Source: Nonomuraea roseoviolacea subsp. carminata (lineage in GTDB: Bacteria > Actinomycetota > Actinomycetes > Streptosporangiales > Streptosporangiaceae). Taken from it: DNA of 64,000 nt. Positions 9,037-17,731 of this stretch are shown here, piece by piece (the stretch's first letter is position 1; each line of letters begins with the position of its first letter). The position numbers and the translations under genes are program-made. Below the pieces are notes generated by a model, which was not told the DNA's origin, made no database searches, and worked only from the letters and a program-made list of their open reading frames with translations. The DNA is taken from assembly GCF_024172185.1 (NCBI RefSeq), contig NZ_JAMZEC010000001.1, positions 9,399,001-9,463,000 on the forward strand, in the 5' to 3' direction.

Positions 9037-9092
9037 GCGTTCGGTAGGGCGGGCGTTCGGTAGGGCGGGCGTTCGGTAGGGCGGGCGTTCGG
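9037..9092. repeat. 16-base tandem repeat, 3.5 copies
   Basis: GCGTTCGGTAGGGCGG is repeated exactly at 9037, 9053 and 9069, with a half copy at 9085-9092. Perfect identity suggests recent expansion and likely length variation between strains. Confidence 0.92.
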
Positions 9093-9292
9093 ACCGGTGG
9101 GCAGGGCGCCCAGTCGCAGGGCGCGCCAGGACGCCCCGCCACCCGCCGGCGCGTCACGTCAGAGGACGGCCCACGTGCGGCCCTTCCCTGCCCGCGCCCG
9201 GGACGAGCACCCGCCGCACCACGGGCGGCGCTCGGCCCGGGCGGACGTTGCAGCGGGGAGTGGGGAGCGAGCGGTGCGGGCGGCCGGCGCGG

Positions 9293-9382
9293 GCGAGGAG
9301 TGCGAGCGCTCGGCGCGGGCCGGGGTGGGTGGGTGGCGCGGCGAGGAGTGCGAGCGCTCGGCGCGGGCCGGGATGGGTGGGT
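9293..9382. repeat. 42-base near-perfect direct repeat
   Basis: Copies at 9293-9334 and 9341-9382 begin GCGAGGAGTGCGAGCGCTCG and end GGTGGGT, differing at one base (GGGG versus GGGA), with 6 bases between. Not coding. Confidence 0.88.
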
Positions 9383-9451
9383 AGCGGGCGTTGGGCGAAT
9401 CTTTCCCTGCACGCGACTAACGGCGAATGTCACGGTTAGTAACCTCGGGTC

Positions 9452-10813
9452 GTGTCCCGCAATTGGGCACGCTCCCTGCGCGGGCGTGTCACGCTCGTCA
9501 CGACGCTCGTCGCGGCGGTGCTGCTGATCCCGTTCGGGGTCGGGGCGGTCACCGTGACGCGCGCCTGGGTCGCGGCCAGCGTGTCGCGTGACACGCGGAA
9601 CACCGCCGAGCGGATCGCCGCCGAGACCCGTACCGGAGCGTTGTGGCGGGGCGGCCGGATCCCGGTGCTCGACCCCACCGTGCCGCTCATCCAGGTCGTC
9701 AACCCGCAGGGCACGATCAGCGCGGCCAGTGACGGGGCCGCCTCCATGCCCCGCCTGAGCGACGTGTGGCCGACCCCCGACGACCGCGTCGTCACCTCAC
9801 GGCCCTGCGTGCCGGGGATGTGCCTGTTCATGACCGCCGTCCGCGTGTCCCTCGAACCGGACTCCAGCGTCGTGTACGCCGGGCGCCGGACCCCCGCCGT
9901 GCTGGCCGACCACACGCTGGAGACCGTGGCCGCGATCGAGATCGCGATCCTCATCGGCATCACCGGCTGGGCCACCTGGATGATCATGGGACGGGCGCTG
10001 CGTCCGGTGGCGGCCATGCGCGCCCAGCTCGACGAGATCAACGCCAGCGACCTGAGCCGCCGGGTGATGCAGCCGGGCGGGGACGACGAGCTGTCCGGGC
10101 TGGCCGCCTCCATCAACGGGACGCTCGCTCGCCTGGAGCGCTCGGCCCGCCAGCAGCGCCAGTTCGCCTCGGACGCCTCCCACGAGCTGCGCACCCCCAT
10201 CGCCGGGCTGCGCGCCCAGTTGGAGAGCGCCCAGCTCTACCCGGACGACACCGACCTTGACGCGCTCGTGACCGGCGCGCTGCGCGACACCGACCGGCTG
10301 GAGGCGATCATCACCGACCTCCTCCTGCTGGCCCGGATCGGCTCGCGCGTGGACGACGCGGCGAAGGAGTGGGTGGACCTCGGCGCGCTGGTCCGCGAGG
10401 AGCTGACCGTCCGCAAGGACCGGGTCCCGATCCGGCTGGCGGTCGAGGACGGCGTGGTCGTCCTGGGCGTACGGCTGCAGCTCGCCCGGCTGCTGACGAA
10501 CCTGCTCGACAACGCCGAGCGGCACGCCGACCGGTACGTCAGGGTCTCGGTGGGGTCGGAGGACGGCACGGCCGTGCTGGCCGTGGAGAACGACGGCGCG
10601 GAGATCGCCGAGGAGGACCGGGAGCGGATCTTCGAGCGGTTCACCCGCCTGGACGCGGCGCGCAGCCGCGACGCGGGCGGCACCGGGCTGGGCCTCGCGA
10701 TCGCGCGGGACGTGGCGGTGGCCCACGGCGGCGAGCTGACCGTCGAGGACTGCCAGGGCGGCGCCCGCTTCGTGCTGCGCCTGCCGTCGGCGGCCTTGCC
10801 GAAAAGCCCCTGA
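9452..10813 (+). CDS. orphan sensor histidine kinase with HAMP domain
   Basis: 453 residues. Transmembrane helix near residues 13-35, extracytoplasmic sensor about 36-155, second helix about 158-178, HAMP about 180-235, then HisKA with the phospho-acceptor in ASDASHELRTPIAG, N-box LLTNLLDNAERHA, and G2-like GGTGLGLAIARD. All catalytic boxes are intact. No response regulator is adjacent on either side, so the partner is unknown. The GTG start is preceded by TAGTAA 10-15 bases upstream and no ribosome binding site, compatible with a leaderless transcript. Signal is unknown. Confidence 0.88.
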   Translation: MSRNWARSLRGRVTLVTTLVAAVLLIPFGVGAVTVTRAWVAASVSRDTRNTAERIAAETRTGALWRGGRIPVLDPTVPLIQVVNPQGTISAASDGAASMPRLSDVWPTPDDRVVTSRPCVPGMCLFMTAVRVSLEPDSSVVYAGRRTPAVLADHTLETVAAIEIAILIGITGWATWMIMGRALRPVAAMRAQLDEINASDLSRRVMQPGGDDELSGLAASINGTLARLERSARQQRQFASDASHELRTPIAGLRAQLESAQLYPDDTDLDALVTGALRDTDRLEAIITDLLLLARIGSRVDDAAKEWVDLGALVREELTVRKDRVPIRLAVEDGVVVLGVRLQLARLLTNLLDNAERHADRYVRVSVGSEDGTAVLAVENDGAEIAEEDRERIFERFTRLDAARSRDAGGTGLGLAIARDVAVAHGGELTVEDCQGGARFVLRLPSAALPKSP

Positions 10814-10856
10814 CATCAGCGGATTCAGTGGCTACAAGTCCGTCATATCCGCAATC

Positions 10857-11687
10857 ATGGGCGCCATGATGGAGCAGGCGCCGGTGGGCATCGATCCGCA
10901 CGTTCCCAACGCGGCGCGGATGTACGACTACTTCCTCGGCGGCAAGGACAACTTCCAGGCCGACAGGGACCTGGCGGAGCTGGTGCTCAAGGTGATGCCC
11001 GACATCCGCGTCGGCACCCAGGAGAACCGCGCCCTGATCGGCCGGGTGGTGAAATACCTGTGCGACCAGGGGATCACCCAGTTCCTCGACCTGGGGTCGG
11101 GGCTGCCCGCGCGGGAGAACGTCCACGAGGCCGCCCTGCGGCACGTCCCGGACGCCCGGGTGGTGTACGTGGACAACGACCCGGTGGTCGCCACCCACGG
11201 TCGCGCGCTGCTGGCCGCCCCCGACCGGGTGGCGATGGTGCAGGCCGACGCGCGGCGGCCCGAGGAGGTTCTGAACCACCCCTCGGTGCGCGCCCTGATC
11301 GACTTCGAGCGGCCCGTGGCGCTGCTCATGATGTTCTTCCTGCACCTGGTGCCGGACGAGGACGACCCTCAGGGGTTCGTGGCCCGCTACCGCGACGCGC
11401 TGGCGCCGGGCAGCTACCTCGCGATCTCGCACGTGGGCAGCGACAGCGCGCCGGAGCAGGTGCGCCGGGTCAGCGACTTCTACAAGCAGGCCAACGCGCC
11501 GTTCTGCCCGCGTCCCGGGGCCGAGATCGCCGCGTTCTTCGGCGACTTCGCGCTCATCCCGCCCGGCCTGGCGACCGGGCTGGGCGAGGAGACCGGCTGG
11601 CCGTTCATCGACCCGGCCCACCCGCCGGTGATCGACGAGGAGATCGCCCGCATGGGATACGCGGGCATCGGCCGCAAGCCGTCCTGA
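10857..11687 (+). CDS. SAM-dependent methyltransferase (S-adenosyl methyltransferase family, PF04672-type)
   Basis: 276 residues. The N-terminus (PNAARMYDYFLGGKDNFQAD) is the hallmark of this actinobacterial family; motif I is FLDLGSGLPARENVHE and the acidic post-I motif is VVYVDNDPVV. Members are numerous in actinomycetes and their substrates are mostly unknown. Three in-frame ATGs (10857, 10866, 10869) are possible and no strong ribosome binding site decides; the first is given. The final codons (GIGRKPS, stop) are the first unit of a 41-base tandem repeat that continues past the gene. Confidence 0.85.
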   Translation: MGAMMEQAPVGIDPHVPNAARMYDYFLGGKDNFQADRDLAELVLKVMPDIRVGTQENRALIGRVVKYLCDQGITQFLDLGSGLPARENVHEAALRHVPDARVVYVDNDPVVATHGRALLAAPDRVAMVQADARRPEEVLNHPSVRALIDFERPVALLMMFFLHLVPDEDDPQGFVARYRDALAPGSYLAISHVGSDSAPEQVRRVSDFYKQANAPFCPRPGAEIAAFFGDFALIPPGLATGLGEETGWPFIDPAHPPVIDEEIARMGYAGIGRKPS

Positions 11688-11812
11688 CCCGCACGGGGCA
11701 CGCCGCCATCGGCCGCGAGCCGTCCTGACGCGCCAGGGGCACGCCGGCATCGGGCGCGAGCCGTCCTGATCCGCCAGGGGCACGCCGGCATCGGCCGCGA
11801 GCCGTCCCGACG
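11655..11812. repeat. 41-base tandem repeat grown from the methyltransferase 3' end
   Basis: CATCGG(G/C)CGC(A/G)AGCCGTC recurs at 11666, 11707, 11748 and 11789, an exact 41-base period. The first unit encodes the last residues and stop codon of the methyltransferase; the next three lie outside it and would encode near-identical GREPS-stop endings. Some copies differ by one to four bases. Confidence 0.88.
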
Positions 11813-11865
11813 TGCACGGGCCGGGCGCCCGCCGCGGGCGCCCGGCCTCGTCCCGCCGCCGCGGC

Positions 11866-13203
11866 TCAGACCGGCGACATCTCGCGGTCGGCCGGGGCCG
11901 TCGGCGGCTCCGGCTCCCGCTCGTCCTCGTCCAGCAGCGTGGCCTCGTCGAACGGGTCCTGCCCGGCCAGCACCTGAAGGGCCCGCTCCCGGTCGAACCC
12001 GCCCGTCCACGTGCCGACCAGCACGGTCGCCACGGCGTTGCCGGCGAAGTTGGTCAGCGCCCGCGCCTCGGACATGAACCGGTCGATGCCGACGATGAGG
12101 CCCACGCCGTCCACCAGCTCGGGGCGGTGCGACTGGAGCCCGCCCGCCAGCGTGGCGAGCCCGGCCCCGGTCACGCCGGCCGCGCCCTTGGAGGCGATCA
12201 TCATGAACAGCAGCAGCCCGAGCTGCTCGCCGAACCGCAGCGGGTCGCCCGTCGCCGAGGCGATGAACAGCGTGGCCATGGTCAGGTAGATGGCGGTGCC
12301 GTCGAGGTTGAAGGAGTAGCCGGTCGGCACGGTGATGCCGGCCACGGTACGGCTGACGCCCATGTGCTCCATCTTGGCGATGAGCCGCGGCAGCGCCGAC
12401 TCCGACGACGAGGTGGACAGGATGAGCAGGAACTCCCGGCCCAGGTAGCGCAGCAGCGACCACAGGTTGATCCGGGCGACCAGCCACAGCAGCGCGCCGA
12501 GCACGACGCCGACGAACAGGGCGCAGGTGAGGTAGAAGGCGGCCATGATGACGGCCAGGCTCTTGAGCGCGTCGACGCCGGTGGCGCCGACGACGGCCGC
12601 GATCGCGCCGAACGCGCCGACCGGCGCCGCCCACATGATCATGGCGAGGATGCGGAACACCAGCCGCTGGATGTGGCCGATGGCGGTGAGGACGGGCGCG
12701 CCCTTGGGCCCCATCGCCTGGAGGGCGAAGCCGGTGAGCAGCGCCACCAGCAGCGTCTGGAGCACCTGGCCCTCGGTGAACGCCGACACGAGCGTGGTCG
12801 GGATGATGCCGAGCAGGAAGTCGACGGTGTTCGTCGCCTCACCCTTCGCCGCCTCGGCCGCCGCCGCCTCCTTGGCCGCCGCGGTCAGGTGCAGGCCGCT
12901 GCCCGGGTCGATGAGGTTGCCGACGACCAGGCCGATGACCAGGGCTACAGTCGACATGACGAGGAAGTAACCGAGTGCGAGCCCGCCGACCTTGCCCACG
13001 CTGGCGGCCTTGGTGACGGAGCCGACGCCGAGCACGATCGTGCAGAAGATGATCGGGCTGATCATCATCTTGATCAGCGCCACGAATCCCGTGCCGAGCG
13101 GCTTGAGCGCCTGCCCCACGTCCGGCCAGACGAATCCGACCACGATTCCGGCCAGCACGGCCACGATGACGGCCAGGTAGAGGTAACGGGTGCGGTCACG
13201 CAT
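11866..13203 (-). CDS. dctA: C4-dicarboxylate:cation symporter DctA
   Basis: 445 residues, the usual length for the dicarboxylate/amino acid:cation symporter (DAACS) family. Eight helices plus two re-entrant loops are indicated by the serine-rich hairpin STSSSESALPRL and the conserved GYSFNLDGTAIYLTMATLF segment. It should import succinate, fumarate and malate with protons or sodium. The ATG is chosen over an upstream TTG because GGAGAG stands 7 bases before it. The C-terminal tail is acidic. It is divergent from a CitA/DcuS-like kinase and response regulator that very probably control it; a 16-base palindrome lies between them. Confidence 0.92.
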   Translation of the reverse strand: MRDRTRYLYLAVIVAVLAGIVVGFVWPDVGQALKPLGTGFVALIKMMISPIIFCTIVLGVGSVTKAASVGKVGGLALGYFLVMSTVALVIGLVVGNLIDPGSGLHLTAAAKEAAAAEAAKGEATNTVDFLLGIIPTTLVSAFTEGQVLQTLLVALLTGFALQAMGPKGAPVLTAIGHIQRLVFRILAMIMWAAPVGAFGAIAAVVGATGVDALKSLAVIMAAFYLTCALFVGVVLGALLWLVARINLWSLLRYLGREFLLILSTSSSESALPRLIAKMEHMGVSRTVAGITVPTGYSFNLDGTAIYLTMATLFIASATGDPLRFGEQLGLLLFMMIASKGAAGVTGAGLATLAGGLQSHRPELVDGVGLIVGIDRFMSEARALTNFAGNAVATVLVGTWTGGFDRERALQVLAGQDPFDEATLLDEDEREPEPPTAPADREMSPV

Positions 13204-13260
13204 GGGGGTGCTCTCCAAGGGTGTGGGCGACTGTTCTCACTGCGTGACTATGCGGCCGGT

Positions 13261-13276
13261 GGTGACGCACGTCACC
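13261..13276. promoter_or_regulatory. palindromic operator between dctA and its two-component system
   Basis: GGTGACGCACGTCACC has 7-base perfect arms around CA and sits in the 145-base divergent gap, 58 bases from dctA and 73 from the kinase start. The downstream response regulator is the obvious candidate binder; this is inference. Confidence 0.5.
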
Positions 13277-13348
13277 ATTGCGTAAGTTTCGTTCACCGGA
13301 TCCGCGACGGACGAGGTGGTGAGCGACGGAGAGGTCAGAGAGGTCCGG

Positions 13349-14842
13349 ATGCGACGGTGGAGCCTGGCGGGGCAGATGCTGCTCCTGCAACTGGTCGTGG
13401 TCGCCGTGGCCGTGGCGGGCGGCGCCGTGCTGGAGTCGGTGCTGGCGCGCGAGGTGGTCGGCGGGCAGGCCGCCGCCACCTCCCAGGCCGTGGCGCTCAG
13501 CGTCGCCGCCTCCCCCGACGTGCGGGCGGCCCTGGCCGGTCCGTCGCCGACGGCCAGGCTCCAGCCGTACGCCGAGCGGGTGCGCCTGGACACCGGCGTC
13601 GACTTCGTCACCATCATGAAGCCGGACGGCACCCGCTACACCCACCCCAACCCCGCCGAGATCGGGCGGCGCTTCCTCGGCCACACCGAGCAGGCGCTGC
13701 GGGGCCACGCGTTCACCGAGACCTACACCGGCACGCTCGGCCCGTCGGTGCGCGCCGTCGTGCCGGTCCGCGCCGGCGGCTCCGTCACGGCGCTGGTCAG
13801 CGTGGGCATCAAGGTGGAGAAGGTCAGCGCCAAGCTGTTCGTGATCCTGGTGTGGACGGGCCTCATCACGGCGCTCGCCCTCGGGCTGGGCGCCGGCGGC
13901 ACGTGGCTGGTGACCTCGCGGCTGCGCCGCCAGACCCACGGGCTGGGGCCGCTGGAGCTGAGCCGCATCCACGAGCACCACGACGCCGTCCTGCACGCCG
14001 TACGGGAGGGACTGCTGCTCGTCGGCCGGGACGGCACGCTGACGCTGTGCAACGACGCGGCCCGCCAGCTCCTGGACCTGCCGGAGGACGCCGAGGGGCG
14101 GCACGTGGCCGACCTCGGCCTGGCAGATGTGCTGACCACCCGGGAGGAGCGCGTCCACCTGGTCGGCGAGCGCGTGCTCGCGGTCAACAGCGCGGCCAGC
14201 CGCCTCGGCACGGTCGTCACCGTGCGCGACCACACGGAGCTGCAGGCGCTGGCCGGGCAGCTCGACGCCGAACGCGGCTTCGCCGAGGCGCTGCGCTCGG
14301 CGGCGCACGAGGCGGCCAACCGGCTGCACACCGTCATCACGCTGGTCGAGCTGGGCCGCACGGAGCAGGCGGTGGCGTTCGGCACGGCCGAGCTGCGGGC
14401 CGCGCAGGAGCTGACCGACCAGGTGATGGCCGCGGTGCGCGAGCCGGTGCTGGCGGCGCTGCTGCTCGGCAAGAGCGCGGAGGCGGCCGAGCGCGGCGTC
14501 GAGCTGGTCATCAGCCCGGACAGCGACCTCGACGACCTCGGCGTCGACCCGCGGGAGCTGGTCACCATCCTCGGCAACCTCATCGACAACGCCGTCGACG
14601 CGGCCTCGCGGGTGGAGGTGTGCCTGCGCGCCGACGAGGGCGAGCTGCTGATCCGGGTGGCCGACGACGGGCCGGGGCTCACCTCCGCCGAGGCGTTCCG
14701 GCGCGGCTGGACGACCAAGGGCGACGGCCACGGGCTGGGCCTGGCGCTGGTGGGCCAGGCGGTGCGGCGGCTGGGCGGCGCGATCGACGTGGAAGGCTCG
14801 GTGTTCACCGTGCGGCTCCCGGTGCCGGAGCGGGTCCGATGA
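13349..14842 (+). CDS. dctS: CitA/DcuS-family sensor histidine kinase for C4-dicarboxylates
   Basis: 497 residues. N-terminal membrane helix, an extracytoplasmic sCache/PDC domain (about 35-165) with the ligand-binding DGTRYTHPNPAEIG segment, second helix (about 170-195), PAS domain (about 215-300), then a short dimerisation region with H in AAHEAANRLHTVITL, N-box LGNLIDNAVDAA and GDGHGLGLALV. This is the DcuS/CitA/DctS plan. The ATG at 13349 is favoured by GAGAGG just upstream. It overlaps the response regulator by 4 bases (ATGA). Expected to sense C4-dicarboxylates or citrate and drive dctA transcription. Confidence 0.9.
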   Translation: MRRWSLAGQMLLLQLVVVAVAVAGGAVLESVLAREVVGGQAAATSQAVALSVAASPDVRAALAGPSPTARLQPYAERVRLDTGVDFVTIMKPDGTRYTHPNPAEIGRRFLGHTEQALRGHAFTETYTGTLGPSVRAVVPVRAGGSVTALVSVGIKVEKVSAKLFVILVWTGLITALALGLGAGGTWLVTSRLRRQTHGLGPLELSRIHEHHDAVLHAVREGLLLVGRDGTLTLCNDAARQLLDLPEDAEGRHVADLGLADVLTTREERVHLVGERVLAVNSAASRLGTVVTVRDHTELQALAGQLDAERGFAEALRSAAHEAANRLHTVITLVELGRTEQAVAFGTAELRAAQELTDQVMAAVREPVLAALLLGKSAEAAERGVELVISPDSDLDDLGVDPRELVTILGNLIDNAVDAASRVEVCLRADEGELLIRVADDGPGLTSAEAFRRGWTTKGDGHGLGLALVGQAVRRLGGAIDVEGSVFTVRLPVPERVR

Positions 14843-15507
14843 TCACCGTGCTGGTCGTCGAGGACGAGGAGATCACGGCCGAGGCCAACCGCATCTACGT
14901 GGAGCGGGTGCCCGGCTTCCGGGTGGCCGGGGTGGCCCGCTCGGGCGGCGACGCGCTGCGCTTCCTGCGGCACACGCCCGTGGACCTCATCCTGCTCGAC
15001 CTGTACCTGCCGGACATGCACGGGCTGGAGGTGTGCCGGGCCGCGCGGGCCGGCGGGCTGCTGTGCGACGTCATCGCGATCACCTCGGCGCGCGACCTGG
15101 CGATGGTGCGCTCGGCGGTGTCGCTGGGCGTCTCGCAGTACCTGCTCAAGCCGTTCGCGTTCGCGGCCCTGCGCGACAAGCTGACCCGCTACGCCGCCTT
15201 CCGCGGGGAGGCCGGCGAGATCGTCGGCCAGGGCGACGTGGACCGGGTGCTGGGCACGCTGCGCGGCACCGGCGGCGAGCTGCCCAAGGGCATGACGCAG
15301 GACACCCTCGACACGGTCGCGGCCGAGCTGCGCAGCCGGCCCGAGGGCGTGTCGGCGCAGGCCGTGGGGGCGGCGGCCGGGGTGTCGCGGGTGACGGCCC
15401 GCCGCTACCTGGAGTACCTGGTGGAGCGGGGCGTCGCGGTGCGCTTCCCCCAGTACGGCGGCGTCGGCCGTCCAGAGTTGCTCTACCGGATACCCACGGA
15501 ACGTTAA
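14839..15507 (+). CDS. dctR: CitB/DcuR-family response regulator
   Basis: 222 residues. Receiver domain 1-120 with acidic pocket E8/D9, phospho-acceptor D54 in ILLDLYLPDMHG, and K in LLKPF. The C-terminus (about 150-222) is a helix-turn-helix (GVSRVTARRYLEYL) typical of the CitB/DcuR class. Translationally coupled to the kinase by an ATGA overlap. Likely activator of dctA via the palindrome at 13261. Confidence 0.9.
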   Translation: MITVLVVEDEEITAEANRIYVERVPGFRVAGVARSGGDALRFLRHTPVDLILLDLYLPDMHGLEVCRAARAGGLLCDVIAITSARDLAMVRSAVSLGVSQYLLKPFAFAALRDKLTRYAAFRGEAGEIVGQGDVDRVLGTLRGTGGELPKGMTQDTLDTVAAELRSRPEGVSAQAVGAAAGVSRVTARRYLEYLVERGVAVRFPQYGGVGRPELLYRIPTER

Positions 15508-15578
15508 TGGCGCTGACGCTGGTCGTTCAATCCGGGCCTCTAGCTTCTGGGTGCATCCCACAGCACTGAGGAGACACC

Positions 15579-17699
15579 TTGCGAGTCCTGGCCGTAGTTC
15601 CCGCCCGCGGAGGTTCGGCGGGCGTCCCCCTGAAGAACCTCGCCACGGTCGGCGGGGTGCCGCTGGTGGCCCGCGCGGTGCGCGCCTGCCTGCGCGCCGA
15701 CCTGATCGACCAGGTCGTGGTCAGCACCGACCACGCCGGCATCGCGGAGACCGCCAGGCAGGCGGGGGCGCTCGTGGTGGACCGCCCGGAGGAGCTGAGC
15801 GGCGCCACCGCCTCCAGCGAGTCGGCGGTGCTGCACGCGCTGGACGCGCTCGGCGAGGACCCCGAGGTGGTCGTGCTCGTGCAGTGCACCAGCGCCTTCA
15901 TCGACCCGGCCGACCTGTCCGCCGCCGTGCGGCGGGTCCTCGACGGCGAGGCCGACTCGGTCGTGTCGGGGCTGCCGACGCACGAGTTCCTGTGGACGGC
16001 CGCCGGCGCCGGCGTCAACCACGACCCGGCGGTACGTCCGCGCCGGCAGGACCGCGAGCCGCAGTTCCGCGAGAACGGCGCCTTCTACGCCATGCGCACC
16101 GCCGGTCTGCGCGAGCACGGCCACCGCTTCTTCGGCACCGTCGGCGTCCAGCCCGTCCCGGCCCGGCACGGCATCGAGATCGACGACCCCGAGGACCTGG
16201 AGCTGGTCCGGGCGCTCGCCCCGTTCGTGGACCAGCCGGAGCCGATCGACGTCGACGCCGTCATCACCGACTTCGACGGCGTCCACACCGACGACCGGGC
16301 CTACGTCGACTCCGAGGGCCGCGAGATGGTCCTCGTCAGCCGCTCCGACGGCATGGGCGTCTCGCTGCTGCGCAGGGCCGGGGTGAAGGTGCTCGTCATG
16401 TCCACCGAGCACAACCCGGTCGTCGCCGCGCGGGCGCGCAAGCTCGGCGTGCCCGTCCTGCAGGGGCTCGCCGACAAGCGGACCGTGCTGCGCGACTGGC
16501 TGGCCATCGAGGGCCTCGACCCGGCCCGCGTCGCCTACGTCGGCAACGACGTCAACGACCTCGGCCCGATGGGCGAGGTGGGCTGGCCCGTGGCGGTGCC
16601 GGACGCCAACCCGAAGGTGCGGGCCGCCGCCCGCGTCGTGCTGACCCGCGTCGGCGGGGCCGGCGCGGTGCGCGAGCTGTGCGACCGGGTGCTGGCCGCC
16701 CGCCCCGCCCCGGCGCCGGCCGCGCCCGTGGCCCCGCTGGTGCCGGGCACGCCCGCCCCCTCCGCCGCGCCCACCCTGTCCTCCGCGGCCCCCGGCGGGC
16801 CCGTCCAGGCGCGGCCCAGGACCGCCCCGGCGCCGGTCGCCATCGGTGACGTGCTCGTCGGCGACGGCATGCCGGTGTACGTGATCGGCGAGATCGGCAT
16901 CAACCACAACGGCGACCTCGACATCGCCCGCCGCCTCATCGACGTCGCGGCCGACGCGGGGTGCCAGGCCGTCAAGTTCCAGAAGCGCACCCCCGCGATC
17001 TGCGTGCCCGAGGAGCAGAGGGGCCAGATCCGGCAGACGCCGTGGGGCGAGATGACGTACCTGGAGTACAAGGAGCGCACCGAGTTCGGCCTCGACGAGT
17101 ACCGGCAGATCGCCAAGTACTGCGACGAGCGCGGCCTGCACTGGTTCGCCTCGCCGTGGGACGTGCCCTCCGTGGAGTTCCTGGAGGAGATGGACGTCCT
17201 GGTGCACAAGGTGGCCTCGGCCGGCGTCGCCGACCACGAGCTGCTGCGCGCCCTGGCCGCCACCGGCAAACCGGTCATCCTGTCCACGGGCATGTCGACG
17301 CTGACCGAGATCGACAAGGCCGTCGAGATCCTCGGCACCAGCAAGCTGATCATGATGCACGCCACCTCCACGTACCCGCTGCCGCCGGAGGAGGCGAACC
17401 TGCGCACGATCACCACGCTCAAGGACCGCTACGGCGTGCCGGTCGGCTACTCCGGTCACGAGCGCGGGCTGCAGATCTCGCTGGCCGCCGTCACGCTCGG
17501 CGCGGTGTGCGTGGAGCGGCACATCACGCTCGACCGCACCATGTGGGGCTCCGACCACGCCGCCTCGCTGGAGCCGGCCGGGCTGGAGCACCTGGTGCGC
17601 GACATCCGGATCATCGAGCAGGCCATGGGCGACGGCGTCAAGCGGGTCTTCCCCGGCGAGGAGGCCCCGAAGGCCCGCCTGCGCCGCGTCACCGCCTGA
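15579..17699 (+). CDS. trifunctional nonulosonate protein: CMP-nonulosonate synthetase, HAD 9-phosphatase, nonulosonate (9-phosphate) synthase
   Basis: 706 residues with three enzymes in one chain. Residues 1-215 are a NeuA-type cytidylyltransferase (VVPARGGSAGVPLKN; QCTSAF). Residues 225-385 are a KdsC-like HAD phosphatase with D231/D233 (DFDGVHTDD), a lysine (ADKRTVL) and YVGNDVND. A Pro/Ala linker (about 388-425) leads to a NeuB TIM barrel (about 430-706): IGEIGINHNGD, KFQKRTP, GYSGHE, VERHITLDR. The chain stops about 60 residues short of usual NeuB proteins, so the C-terminal SAF (antifreeze-like) domain is absent. The HAD part suggests a 9-phosphate route (Kdn- or Neu5Ac-9-phosphate) ending in the CMP sugar. 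One conserved lysine of the NeuA signature (GSK) is alanine here. TTG start with GAGGAG upstream. The GT2 gene follows after 32 bases. Confidence 0.88.
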   Translation: MRVLAVVPARGGSAGVPLKNLATVGGVPLVARAVRACLRADLIDQVVVSTDHAGIAETARQAGALVVDRPEELSGATASSESAVLHALDALGEDPEVVVLVQCTSAFIDPADLSAAVRRVLDGEADSVVSGLPTHEFLWTAAGAGVNHDPAVRPRRQDREPQFRENGAFYAMRTAGLREHGHRFFGTVGVQPVPARHGIEIDDPEDLELVRALAPFVDQPEPIDVDAVITDFDGVHTDDRAYVDSEGREMVLVSRSDGMGVSLLRRAGVKVLVMSTEHNPVVAARARKLGVPVLQGLADKRTVLRDWLAIEGLDPARVAYVGNDVNDLGPMGEVGWPVAVPDANPKVRAAARVVLTRVGGAGAVRELCDRVLAARPAPAPAAPVAPLVPGTPAPSAAPTLSSAAPGGPVQARPRTAPAPVAIGDVLVGDGMPVYVIGEIGINHNGDLDIARRLIDVAADAGCQAVKFQKRTPAICVPEEQRGQIRQTPWGEMTYLEYKERTEFGLDEYRQIAKYCDERGLHWFASPWDVPSVEFLEEMDVLVHKVASAGVADHELLRALAATGKPVILSTGMSTLTEIDKAVEILGTSKLIMMHATSTYPLPPEEANLRTITTLKDRYGVPVGYSGHERGLQISLAAVTLGAVCVERHITLDRTMWGSDHAASLEPAGLEHLVRDIRIIEQAMGDGVKRVFPGEEAPKARLRRVTA

Positions 17700-17731
17700 C
17701 CCGTCCCCCCTCGTTCCCCGCAAGGAAAGAC

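Larger units (their letters stand above)
8802..9451. other. gene-free interval dominated by tandem repeats
   Basis: 650 bases between the alpha-glucosidase and the sensor kinase gene. I find no credible gene: the open frames are high-GC artefacts with Ala/Arg/Pro-rich translations. Four separate families of short tandem repeats fill most of it (listed as their own features). Only the last 60 bases, where base composition becomes more mixed, look like a promoter region for the kinase. Confidence 0.7.

Noticed and set aside
8836-9382. CRISPR array
   Set aside because: Repeats are contiguous or irregular with no unique spacers of even length, and no cas gene is near.
11812-14838. Upstream extension of the response regulator frame to over 1200 codons
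   Set aside because: It is antisense to dctA and out of frame with the kinase; only the last 222 codons show a domain, starting at an ATGA overlap.
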